Source of the DNA: Nitrospiria bacterium
Lineage (GTDB): Bacteria > Nitrospirota > Nitrospiria > Nitrospirales > UBA8639
Direction: 5' to 3'
NCBI GenBank assembly: GCA_030430725.1
Contig: JAUIKP010000174.1
Location: 1 to 6,842 of the forward strand
DNA: 6,842 nucleotides
Position numbers and translations under genes: made by a program. Shown here in pieces: positions 1-5,469 of the stretch (position 1 is the stretch's first letter; each line of letters begins with the position of its first letter). The notes below the pieces were generated by a model. The model made no database searches. It was not told the DNA's origin and was given only the letters and a program-made list of their open reading frames with translations.

Positions 1-10
1 AAAAAGTATG

Positions 11-64
11 CCCTGAGTCTTCCCGAAGGGTCCGTCCAGTCCTGCCCTGAGTCATGTCGAAGGG
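11..64. repeat. Two tandem copies of a CCCTGAG...CGAAGGG dispersed repeat
   Basis: Copy 1 (11-30) and copy 2 (45-64) are both 20 nt. They agree at 17 positions, sharing CCCTGAGTC at the left and CGAAGGG at the right. Each is an imperfect inverted repeat, with CCCT at one end and AGGG at the other. The motif resembles the short interspersed element CCCTTCGACAGGCTCAGGG (or its reverse complement) that is scattered between genes in many environmental bacteria; that link is from memory. Nothing here shows a function. Confidence 0.6.
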
Positions 65-126
65 AAGGCCGCAGCCGTTTTTACGCGCGGAGCATAAAGT
101 AGTACGTGAGCACGGAAAAAGGGCGA

Positions 127-196
127 CCTGCCTGCACGCTTGCGCGTCGAAGCGTGCTTCAGCGCGTTGACGCGAAGCCGCTACGGCGGAGGCAGG
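127..196. repeat. GC-rich nested inverted-repeat (cloverleaf-like) element
   Basis: A 7-bp closing stem (CCTGCCT 127-133 with AGGCAGG 190-196) encloses three hairpins. The first is a perfect 8-bp stem, GCACGCTT 134-141 with AAGCGTGC 150-157, around an 8-nt loop. The second is CGCG 163-166 with CGCG 171-174 and loop TTGA. The third is CCGC 178-181 with GCGG 186-189 and loop TACG, which as RNA is a C(UACG)G tetraloop of the stable UNCG class. It is 70 nt long but not a tRNA: there is no 7-nt anticodon loop, no TpsiC motif, and the arm lengths are wrong. It could be a REP/MITE-like intergenic repeat or part of a structured RNA. The pairing is read directly from the bases; the nature of the element is inferred. 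Confidence 0.5.
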
Positions 197-200
197 GAAC

Positions 201-218
201 GCCGCTGGCGGCTCTTTT
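201..218 (+). terminator. Candidate intrinsic terminator: short GC hairpin plus T-rich tail
   Basis: GCCG 201-204 pairs with CGGC 209-212 around loop CTGG, followed by TCTTTT at 213-218. The stem is short but all G/C, and the tail is U-rich, as in a compact Rho-independent terminator. It lies directly after the nested element at 127-196 and could end a transcript entering from the left of the window or arising from that element. Confidence 0.35.
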
Positions 219-394
219 CAGCAGACCCACTCTTATTGAAGAGAATTCGTATAGGGCATCCCATCTGAGAACCGCATGGATCAACCAACAACGCAAAAGG
301 TCAGTTCAAAGATGGTCGCCCGCAATTGTATCGGAATAAAGCCTTTTCTCCTTCCACGTGATGCCGGTCTGGCATAACCTTAAGGAGCGGAAAT
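219..394 (+). other. Leader region of the flavoprotein gene, with a small hairpin before the RBS
   Basis: I see no gene and no good sigma-70 promoter here. TATAGG at 250-255 lacks a -35 box at the right distance. A hairpin, ATGCC 361-365 with GGCAT 371-375 and a 5-nt loop, ends 6 nt before the ribosome binding site AAGGAG (382-387). The open frame running 106-339 crosses the folded repeat, looks like low-information arginine-rich translation, and is not supported as a gene. Confidence 0.4.
382..387 (+). promoter_or_regulatory. Ribosome binding site of the flavoprotein gene
   Basis: AAGGAG lies 7 nt upstream of the ATG at 395. This near-ideal Shine-Dalgarno sequence and spacing fixes the start codon. 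Confidence 0.8.
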
Positions 395-1639
395 ATGAAA
401 ATTGCGGTAATCGGCGGAGGCCCGGCCGGATTGATGGCTGCTGAGTCGGCGATTGCCGGAGGCGCACGGGTAGATCTGTATGACGCCATGCCATCCGTCG
501 GTCGAAAATTTTTGTTAGCGGGTAAGGGTGGGCTTAATCTGACGCATTCTGAACCATTAGAGAGATTTCTTGCGCGGTATGGCGCCCGACAGGAACAGTT
601 CCAATCGTTGCTCGCCGGATTTAGCCCGGATGCGCTACGCGAGTGGGCAAGGGAATTGGGTGTTAAGACTTTTGTCGGAACATCCGGCCGTGTGTTTCCC
701 ACAGACCTCAAGTCTGCACCTCTGTTGCGTGCATGGCTGCACCGGTTGCGCCAGCAGGGTTTGGCGATTCACGTGCGGCATCGCTGGGGTGGGTGGAACG
801 AGACCGGATGCCTCCGGTTTGCCACACCGCAAGGAGAGCGTTTGGTTTCTGCTGATGCGGTGGTGTTGGCGCTGGGTGGCGGCAGTTGGTCCAGGTTCGG
901 TTCCGATGGAGCATGGGTGCCCTTGCTCGCCGGGCGGGGTGTTCCCATTGAACCACTGAAGCCTGCGAATTGTGGCTTTGATGTAGCGTGGAGCCCGCAC
1001 ATTCGTGGCCGCTATGCCGGCCATCCCGTGAAACCGGTTGTCGTGGCGGGAACCACTCACGAAGGCATTGAGTTCCGGCAACAGGGCGAATTTGTTGTGA
1101 CGGAGACCGGCATTGAGGGAGGCGTGATCTATGCCATTTCAAGATGGGTGCGCGACGAGATTATGAAAACGGGTACGGCGCTTCTTCGATTGGATCTGGC
1201 GCCAGACCGTGATGTGTCGCGGCTCATTTCAGATCTATCACGGTCACGTGGGTCACGCTCGATGGCTAGCCATCTGAAGCGCCGGGTGGGTATTTCAGGG
1301 GTCAAAGGCGGCCTTCTCAGGGAATGTGTATCAAAACAAGACTTTGGCGACCCCGGGCTGCTCGGTGCGGCTATCAAATCATTGCCAGTGCGTCTCGTCG
1401 CGCCCCGTCCCTTGGAAGAAGCGATCAGCACGGCGGGGGGAGTGGCGTTCGAAGCCTTGGACGGGCGACTGATGATTCGCACCTTGCCGGGAGTATTTTG
1501 TGCGGGAGAGATGCTGGACTGGGAAGCACCAACCGGTGGGTATCTTCTAACGGCCTGTTTCGCCAGTGGCCAAGCCGCGGGCATTGGCGCCGCAAGGTGG
1601 CTTCAATCAAACCGGAACTTCACTTTGGGAAAGTTCTGA
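395..1639 (+). CDS. TIGR03862-type FAD-dependent flavoprotein (HI0933/BaiN-like family)
   Basis: A 414-residue cytoplasmic flavoprotein with no signal peptide. The N-terminus is a Rossmann FAD-binding fold with IGGGPAGLMAAE at residues 6-17. It is followed by the family signature GRKFLLAGKGGLNLTHSE (36-53), where many HI0933 relatives have a GGGRCNxTN-type motif. Further features are GRVFPTDLKSAP (98-109), the second FAD contact ALGGGSWSRFGSDG (159-172), and the C-terminal flavin motif GEMLDWEAPTGGY (371-383) followed by a GxAAG helix. Length and motif order fit the full-length TIGR03862 branch. From family knowledge it should be an NAD(P)H- or substrate-linked oxidoreductase using FAD. The physiological substrate of this branch is not known to me, so I give no reaction or symbol. 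The start is fixed by AAGGAG at 382-387. A weak hairpin follows the stop, and the next gene has its own promoter, so it is probably transcribed alone. Confidence 0.93.
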   Translation: MKIAVIGGGPAGLMAAESAIAGGARVDLYDAMPSVGRKFLLAGKGGLNLTHSEPLERFLARYGARQEQFQSLLAGFSPDALREWARELGVKTFVGTSGRVFPTDLKSAPLLRAWLHRLRQQGLAIHVRHRWGGWNETGCLRFATPQGERLVSADAVVLALGGGSWSRFGSDGAWVPLLAGRGVPIEPLKPANCGFDVAWSPHIRGRYAGHPVKPVVVAGTTHEGIEFRQQGEFVVTETGIEGGVIYAISRWVRDEIMKTGTALLRLDLAPDRDVSRLISDLSRSRGSRSMASHLKRRVGISGVKGGLLRECVSKQDFGDPGLLGAAIKSLPVRLVAPRPLEEAISTAGGVAFEALDGRLMIRTLPGVFCAGEMLDWEAPTGGYLLTACFASGQAAGIGAARWLQSNRNFTLGKF

Positions 1640-1648
1640 CAATCGACA

Positions 1649-1670
1649 GACCACAGCATGAGCTATGGTC
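1649..1670 (+). terminator. Hairpin after the flavoprotein stop, weak terminator candidate
   Basis: GACCACAGC 1649-1657 pairs with GCTATGGTC 1662-1670 around loop ATGA, giving 8 of 9 base pairs with one C/A mismatch. It starts 10 nt after the stop codon. The downstream ATGGGTTTTC has only four T residues, so this is a poor intrinsic terminator and may just be a 3'-end-stabilising hairpin. Confidence 0.3.
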
Positions 1671-1753
1671 ATGGGTTTTCCCGCGTTCCCTTCTCCCAAA
1701 TATTTATCCTCCTTCCCCTGGGTAACAACAAGGGAACATTTTGCACATAGGCG

Positions 1754-1783
1754 TTGGCATACGTGTTTCACTTGGTATAAAAT
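1754..1783 (+). promoter_or_regulatory. Sigma-70-type promoter of the TPR protein gene
   Basis: A -35 box TTGGCA (1754-1759; 5 of 6 to TTGACA) and a -10 box TATAAA (1776-1781; 5 of 6) are separated by 16 nt. TAAAAT at 1778-1783 with 18-nt spacing is an alternative -10. TG at 1773-1774, one base before TATAAA, forms an extended -10. Transcription would start near 1788-1790, leaving a leader of about 68 nt. This is the best promoter match in the window. Confidence 0.6.
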
Positions 1784-1840
1784 AATAACTTTGTGTTCTG
1801 TCTTTCTCCTCGTTGTCTGGAATTCACCGGAGTAGCGCCC

Positions 1841-1846
1841 AAAGGA
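1841..1846 (+). promoter_or_regulatory. Ribosome binding site of the TPR gene, favouring the ATG at 1857
   Basis: AAAGGA ends 10 nt before the ATG at 1857 but only 1 nt before the in-frame TTG at 1848. The TTG is therefore too close, and the ATG is the likelier start. Confidence 0.65.
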
Positions 1847-1856
1847 TTTGTACAAG

Positions 1857-2507
1857 ATGACCGTTACTCATCGAATTTTCTATATTTTGTTTGCGACGGT
1901 GTTGCTGTCCTGGTTGGTGATCCCTGGAGTTTGGGCGGAAAAATCTTCTCAGGTTTTGACCAAACAGGCGATGGATGAGTGTCAGAAAGGCCGGCGGGCG
2001 AAGGACGAAGCAGTTCGGATTGCTCATTTTGAACGGGGACGGGAATTGGCTGAAAAGGCTGTGGAGCTTGACGAGGATTCAGCCGACGCGCATTTTGCCC
2101 TGTTCTGTAGTATTGGTGAGCGTATGCGTGCCAACGGAGAGGTTCTGTTCTCGGTGTTTGAATATGGACGGATGATGGAAGCCCTGGATAAGACCCTTTC
2201 GCTCAATCCTCACCATATGGATGCCCTTTCTTCAAAAGGGACAATTCTCATCGAAGTTCCGGGGTTGTTTGGAGGAGACCCTGAAAAAGGTGAGGCGATG
2301 TTGCGGAGAGTGATTCAGGCTGATCCTGAATCTATTAATGCTCGTATGGTCGTCGCGCGTTCGTGTGCCGAGCGGGGAGAGGATCAAGAGGCTTTTGATT
2401 TAGCGAAAAAGGCTCTCGAGCTTGCCAGGGCGGGGAACCGGGATGACCTTCTCCCTGAGGCAGAAAAAACATTTTCAGAAATTCAGACCAAACTGGCTTC
2501 CCAATAA
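1857..2507 (+). CDS. Secreted tetratricopeptide-repeat (TPR) protein, TatT-like
   Basis: A 216-residue protein with a Sec signal peptide: His5/Arg6 n-region, hydrophobic stretch about 7-22, and a cleavage site after VWA at 25-27. The mature part is all helical. TPR-like units lie at about 57-90 (ERGRELAEKAVELDEDSADAH), 103-133 (EALDKTLSLNPHHMDALSS) and 145-190 (two helix pairs ending KKALELA). The loop PGLFGGD at 135-141, before a helix running into RRVIQADP, resembles the insert seen in the TatT-type TPR proteins linked to TRAP transporters. No TRAP permease or binding protein is adjacent, so that link is only structural. It probably acts in the periplasm, or at the outer membrane, as a protein-binding scaffold. 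There is no Cys at the cleavage site, so it is not a lipoprotein. The start is chosen from the RBS at 1841-1846. The TTG at 1848 would add only three residues. Confidence 0.85.
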   Translation: MTVTHRIFYILFATVLLSWLVIPGVWAEKSSQVLTKQAMDECQKGRRAKDEAVRIAHFERGRELAEKAVELDEDSADAHFALFCSIGERMRANGEVLFSVFEYGRMMEALDKTLSLNPHHMDALSSKGTILIEVPGLFGGDPEKGEAMLRRVIQADPESINARMVVARSCAERGEDQEAFDLAKKALELARAGNRDDLLPEAEKTFSEIQTKLASQ

Positions 2508-2651
2508 ATGTCGATTCGGTTTTTTCTCGGCAGCCGGTTGGGATGAGATCCTTCTTCACGTATTTCCGTTTTTTTCTTTACAATCTTCTCGTATTCTCCC
2601 ATCCATTGTTGCAGTCGTGGTCGTGGCATCACCGCACAATACCGGGCTCCC

Positions 2652-2657
2652 TATAAT
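2652..2657 (+). promoter_or_regulatory. Perfect -10 box just before the mug start codon
   Basis: TATAAT matches the -10 consensus 6 of 6 and ends 6 nt before the ATG at 2664. A transcript starting 7 nt after the box would begin at or beside that ATG, leaving no leader. The -35 position at 17-nt spacing (2629-2634, TCACCG) is a poor match, and no extended -10 TG is present. It may be a real promoter or chance. Confidence 0.35.
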
Positions 2658-2663
2658 CTCGAT

Positions 2664-3266
2664 ATGACGATGCGCGTGGGTGTATCGAACGATCGAAAAC
2701 GTATGGCCACCCGTCATGCGAATGCAGGTCTTCCCGATTATCTGGTCCCCGGGTTATCTATTCTCTTTGTTGGCATTAACCCGGGTCTGCGCTCGGCTGA
2801 GGTCGGACATCATTTTGCCGGGCCTTCCAACCGGTTTTGGAAATTGCTGTTTGACGCGAGACTGATTCCATTTCCCATGACCTATCGGAATGACTGGCAA
2901 TTGCCGGAATTCGGATATGGCCTTACCAATTTGATTGCCCGGCCGACCGCCGGTGTTCGGGATTTGGGAAAACGGGAATTTTTGGAAGGGCATCAGGCTC
3001 TTTTGACAAAAATCACGACATATCAACCTCGACTCGTGGCCCTGTTGGGAATCAGTATGGCTCGCCTGCTTTTCTCTGCCAAGGAAGCGACCCCTACTGT
3101 CCGAGGGTCGGTTAAAAGCCCTATTCAGGTTGGCCTGCAATCTCATTCTTTTGGTGGTGTGTCTGTCTGTGTGTTGCCAAACCCGAGTGGGAGAAATGCC
3201 CATTATTCCTATCAGCATATGATCGGCTTGTTTTGTGGATTGAAGGAATGGGGCCAACCTTCGTGA
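2664..3266 (+). CDS. mug: G:U/G:T mismatch-specific DNA glycosylase, Mug/TDG family (UDG family 2)
   Basis: This cytoplasmic base-excision-repair enzyme removes uracil, or sometimes thymine and alkylated cytosine, from mismatches with guanine in double-stranded DNA. Motif 1, GINPG, is at residues 37-41. Asn39 aligns with the catalytic Asn18 of Escherichia coli Mug. It is followed by GHHFAGPSNRFWKLL at 48-62, the typical family sequence around the uracil pocket. The second DNA-contacting motif, LPNPSGRNAHYSY (171-183), matches the NPSG loop of Mug. At 200 residues it is about 30 longer than the 168-residue E. coli enzyme, mostly from an N-terminal extension of about 20 residues. No Shine-Dalgarno sequence precedes the ATG at 2664, but a TATAAT box lies just upstream. 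ATG 2703 (residue 14) is an alternative start that keeps all conserved parts and also lacks a clear RBS. Flanking gaps of about 155 nt suggest independent transcription. Confidence 0.92.
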   Translation: MTMRVGVSNDRKRMATRHANAGLPDYLVPGLSILFVGINPGLRSAEVGHHFAGPSNRFWKLLFDARLIPFPMTYRNDWQLPEFGYGLTNLIARPTAGVRDLGKREFLEGHQALLTKITTYQPRLVALLGISMARLLFSAKEATPTVRGSVKSPIQVGLQSHSFGGVSVCVLPNPSGRNAHYSYQHMIGLFCGLKEWGQPS

Positions 3267-3366
3267 GTTACAGGCATGGCGGGCACATGGTCTATACCAA
3301 AACGTCGTTCGCATTCGACAGGGAAGGACGCGGTGATCTCGTGGCTGAGGTATGCAGGGGCCAATG

Positions 3367-3394
3367 TTAAGCTATCGGTGTTCTTTTTTAAAAT
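3367..3394 (+). promoter_or_regulatory. Weak promoter candidate for the protease gene
   Basis: TTAAGC (3367-3372, 3 of 6 to the -35 consensus) and TAAAAT (3389-3394, 5 of 6 to the -10) are spaced by 16 nt. The start would fall near 3401, about 20 nt before the ATG at 3422 and about 70 nt before the ATG at 3473. The -35 box is poor. Confidence 0.25.
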
Positions 3395-3421
3395 TCACCA
3401 AAGAGTAAATCGGTTCGAAGG

Positions 3422-4486
3422 ATGAGCATTGCTGGCTGCTATGCGGGCTATTCTAAAACACTGGGGGTACGGATGAGTGATGGCCGGTCGATTTTCATTG
3501 GACTCGTTTTTTTTGTAGGGCTTGGCTTGTTAGCGGGGTTGGATGAGGCTTTGGCAATGCCGATTTCCCATGCCATTGAACAGGCAAAATTGGCGACAGT
3601 CGGGATCCTGCAGGCGGATCAACTTGAGATTCAAGAAAATGACTATGGGCTACCCGTTAGTATTCGCGGATCGGGTATCCATATTGGCGGGGGAGTGATT
3701 GTGACGGCACGGCACGCCGTAGAGCGTACCGAGGGAGGGAAAGTCATCATTCCGGACACCATTCATGTGGTGACGGACGATCTTTTTGAGTTGTCGGCCG
3801 CCCGCCAGGGAGCGAATGCGTACCTGGATGTAGCCGTGTATCAACTCCAGGGCCCCGAGTCGGATTGGCCGCGAGCGCATGTCAGGTTTGCCGATGAAGA
3901 TGTGACATATGGCGATCAGGTTTTTACGGTCGGGTATCCACTGGGTTGGGGCCCCGCCATTAACTTTGGCACGACCGGAAATCCTAATACGTTTTTGCCG
4001 ACGGTGAACAGTCGATTAATGCAGGTGGATATGTCCGTGTGTAGTGGCAATTCTGGCGGGGGTCTGTTGAATCAACATGGACAACTGGTAGGGCTCATGC
4101 ATGCCATCATTCAAACGGAGACCAGGCATGACGATCGGCGTTGTGCCAGATTGGCTTTTGTTCTCCCGGGTCCGTTGGTTCAACGGGTGGTGACAGCCGT
4201 CTTGGCTAACAGGGTGCCGGGTTTTTCTGTGCTGGGGATTCAGCTCCAGACATTGAGAATGGGAAGTCGCTGGGCGCTGGTCGTGGCAAAAGTGTCCGGC
4301 CCCTCACGTCATGCGGGATTTCAAAAAGGCGATGTGTTGGTGGCCATTAATGACGTGCCGATTACTACGCCGGCACAGTTGAAAAATTTTCTGATTGAGC
4401 GAACGGAACCCGGGCAAGTTGTCCAACTCAGAGTTCAGCGTGGAGATTCTCAGAAGGTCCTCTCGGTTACGTTAGGTCGGTCCTAA
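3422..4486 (+). CDS. Secreted trypsin-like serine protease with C-terminal PDZ domain (HtrA/Deg-like)
   Basis: Up to 354 residues. A Sec signal/anchor segment covers about 24-40, with a cleavage-type ALA at 43-45. The trypsin-like domain (about 55-262) shows the catalytic triad: His98 in VTARHAVE, Asp136 in LDVAVYQL, and Ser211 in SGNSGGG. A single PDZ domain (about 268-354) includes the GFQKGDVLVAINDVPI segment typical of HtrA proteins. It should act in the periplasm or at the membrane as a quality-control or regulatory protease. It has one PDZ where DegP has two, and GNSGGG replaces the usual GNSGGP. Cys207 beside the active site and Cys241 could form a disulfide in an oxidising compartment; this is inferred. 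Two starts are possible. ATG 3422 has AAGG directly abutting it, which is too close to work as an RBS. ATG 3473 (residue 18) gives a tidier 28-residue signal peptide but only a G-run as RBS. I keep the longer form without strong conviction. Confidence 0.9.
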   Translation: MSIAGCYAGYSKTLGVRMSDGRSIFIGLVFFVGLGLLAGLDEALAMPISHAIEQAKLATVGILQADQLEIQENDYGLPVSIRGSGIHIGGGVIVTARHAVERTEGGKVIIPDTIHVVTDDLFELSAARQGANAYLDVAVYQLQGPESDWPRAHVRFADEDVTYGDQVFTVGYPLGWGPAINFGTTGNPNTFLPTVNSRLMQVDMSVCSGNSGGGLLNQHGQLVGLMHAIIQTETRHDDRRCARLAFVLPGPLVQRVVTAVLANRVPGFSVLGIQLQTLRMGSRWALVVAKVSGPSRHAGFQKGDVLVAINDVPITTPAQLKNFLIERTEPGQVVQLRVQRGDSQKVLSVTLGRS

Positions 4487-4842
4487 GGGGGTATAAAGAT
4501 TGAAAATGGATCCAGTTGATTGTCTTCTTTAAAGGGGGCTCTGACTTTGTGGGCTCCCATGGGTCGTATGTCCGACCTTCATTCAGGTGGGAGGATGGGT
4601 TTTCCCTGCAAAAATTGCTTAACGCTATCTTCGTTCACGTTGACTATGGCACTATTTTTTGAACATTCATTTCTCATCAAAGGAAGAGGAACAAGAAATT
4701 GAGCAACGCCGGGGAAAGGTCATGAATCAGGCCACAATCCTCAAGATTCCCTACAAATGATCCGATAGACACACCAAAGGCCTAAAACATGGGGTAATCT
4801 CCTTGAGAGGGGGCAGAAAAAAAGAAGGATCCATGCCCAGCC
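4487..4842 (+). other. 356-nt gap between the protease and STAS genes
   Basis: I find no convincing gene. A hairpin at 4534-4558 (GGGGGCTC with GGGCTCCC, 8 pairs counting two G-U, 9-nt loop) has no T tract. Two tiny frames have RBS-like bases. The first is 4595-4702, 35 codons with a CKNC motif, preceded by AGGTGG at 4585-4590. The second is 4722-4760, 12 codons, preceded by AAAGG. Neither shows other coding signs. TTGACT at 4640-4645 is a good -35 box, but the best -10 at the right distance (AACATT, 4662-4667) matches only 3 of 6. TGGCAC at 4647-4652, then TTGAA at 4659-4663, resembles a sigma-54 site but is one base too widely spaced and lacks the -12 GC. Confidence 0.4.
4825..4829 (+). promoter_or_regulatory. 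Ribosome binding site of the STAS gene, long spacing
   Basis: AAGGA ends 13 nt before the ATG at 4843, longer than usual. A nearer ATG at 4833 is in another frame and reaches a stop after six codons, so it cannot encode the STAS protein. It could act as a decoy start that reduces STAS translation. Confidence 0.45.
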
Positions 4843-5181
4843 ATGATTATTAAAGAACGAAACATGAATGGTTTGCCGGTTATGAGTCTTTCGGGAAAGT
4901 TGGATATTTTTTCTAAAAATGCCTTTAAGGAGACCGCAGAAAAATATACAGACTCGAATTCCAAAGGGTTGATCCTGGATTTTCAAGGAGTAACCTTTTT
5001 GGATAGTGTGGGGTTGGGGGCCTTGATGGTCCTCGCCAAAACTTTCCTAAAACTCAAAGGCCGCATGATTATGGTAAATCCTCAGGATCAGGTGAAGACA
5101 CTCTTATGCGAAATGCATATGGAGAAGATTATTCCTATGTATACTACGGATTCGCAATTTTCGACATTTTCTGAGCTCTAG
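4843..5181 (+). CDS. STAS-domain protein, anti-sigma-factor antagonist-like (SpoIIAA/RsbV type)
   Basis: A 112-residue single-domain cytoplasmic protein, the usual size for a lone STAS domain. Strand 1 and the turn LSGKLDIFSKNAF occupy residues 16-28. The core LDFQGVTFLDSVGLGAL (45-61) contains the conserved Asp54-Ser55 pair. Ser55 aligns with the serine phosphorylated by anti-sigma kinases in SpoIIAA and RsbV, where DSSGLG or DSAGLG is typical. In that family the unphosphorylated protein binds the anti-sigma kinase and frees the sigma factor. Phosphorylation switches it off and a PP2C phosphatase resets it. No kinase, phosphatase or sigma gene is next to it here, so its partner must be encoded elsewhere. 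Other STAS roles, such as chemosensory or polar-localisation switches or toluene/lipid-transport (MlaB-like) subunits, remain possible. The lack of adjacent mla genes makes the last less likely. Confidence 0.88.
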   Translation: MIIKERNMNGLPVMSLSGKLDIFSKNAFKETAEKYTDSNSKGLILDFQGVTFLDSVGLGALMVLAKTFLKLKGRMIMVNPQDQVKTLLCEMHMEKIIPMYTTDSQFSTFSEL

Positions 5182-5209
5182 CACTCCTATCTCTCCTTCC
5201 TTCTTCCTC

Positions 5210-5240
5210 CTCCTCAGTTGTTTTGGCGAGGAGTCCTTTT
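5210..5240 (+). terminator. Candidate terminator after the STAS gene
   Basis: CTCCTC 5210-5215 pairs with GAGGAG 5228-5233 around a 12-nt loop, followed by TCCTTTT at 5234-5240 and more T-rich sequence. The 6-bp stem with a large loop is weak, but its position about 30 nt after the stop codon suits a terminator. It lies at the end of a nearly unbroken pyrimidine run (5182-5215). Confidence 0.35.
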
Positions 5241-5432
5241 GAATTCTTTTACGGGTAAGCCATCCGTTTTTACCTGACCTTCTCCAGCTAGTGTGGGGAT
5301 GTGTTGAATCATTCTCCAGGCTGAGGCTCCCGCGCTCCACTGTTGGTGTTTGGGTGTGAGGCACAGAGTGTGATGAAGGGGTAGTCAAGGGAAGGAGAAT
5401 TCCAGTACAGTAGTAGAAGGTTCACGAAAAAG

Positions 5433-5443
5433 AACACAGTGTT
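5433..5443. promoter_or_regulatory. Palindrome AACAC-A-GTGTT, possible operator
   Basis: A perfect 5+1+5 inverted repeat 83 nt upstream of the reductase start. It is too short to be convincing alone, but it lies 26 nt from a second perfect palindrome. No known regulator is assigned. Confidence 0.25.
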
Positions 5444-5469
5444 GGTTATCGGATAGCTTCCTACTCTCT

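Noticed and set aside
127..196. tRNA-like cloverleaf
   Set aside because: Three arms inside a 7-bp stem over 70 nt look tRNA-like, but there is no 7-nt anticodon loop, no GTTC-type TpsiC loop, no D-loop GG, and the first arm is 8 bp.
106..339. 77-codon open frame on the + strand
   Set aside because: It runs through the hairpin repeat element, has no RBS, and its translation is arginine-rich and low in information. The open frame is a by-product of GC-rich repeats.
635..1584. Several 77-151-codon minus-strand frames inside the flavoprotein gene
   Set aside because: They are antisense shadows of a strongly supported gene, with no domain signal of their own.
1848..1859. TTG start for the TPR protein
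   Set aside because: The ribosome binding site would be only 1 nt away. ATG 1857 has 10-nt spacing and a normal signal peptide.
3304..3319. Hairpin GTCG/CGAC after mug as a terminator
   Set aside because: It has only 4 bp with an 8-nt loop and no T tract.
4647..4663. Sigma-54 promoter before the STAS gene
   Set aside because: TGGCAC is a perfect -24 half, but the -12 half is TTGAA instead of TTGCA and is one base too far away. The GG-N10-GC rule is broken.
5104..5388. 94-codon frame on the - strand
   Set aside because: It overlaps the end of the STAS gene in antisense, is rich in Ser, Arg and Lys with no recognisable motif, and arises from the complement of the pyrimidine tract.
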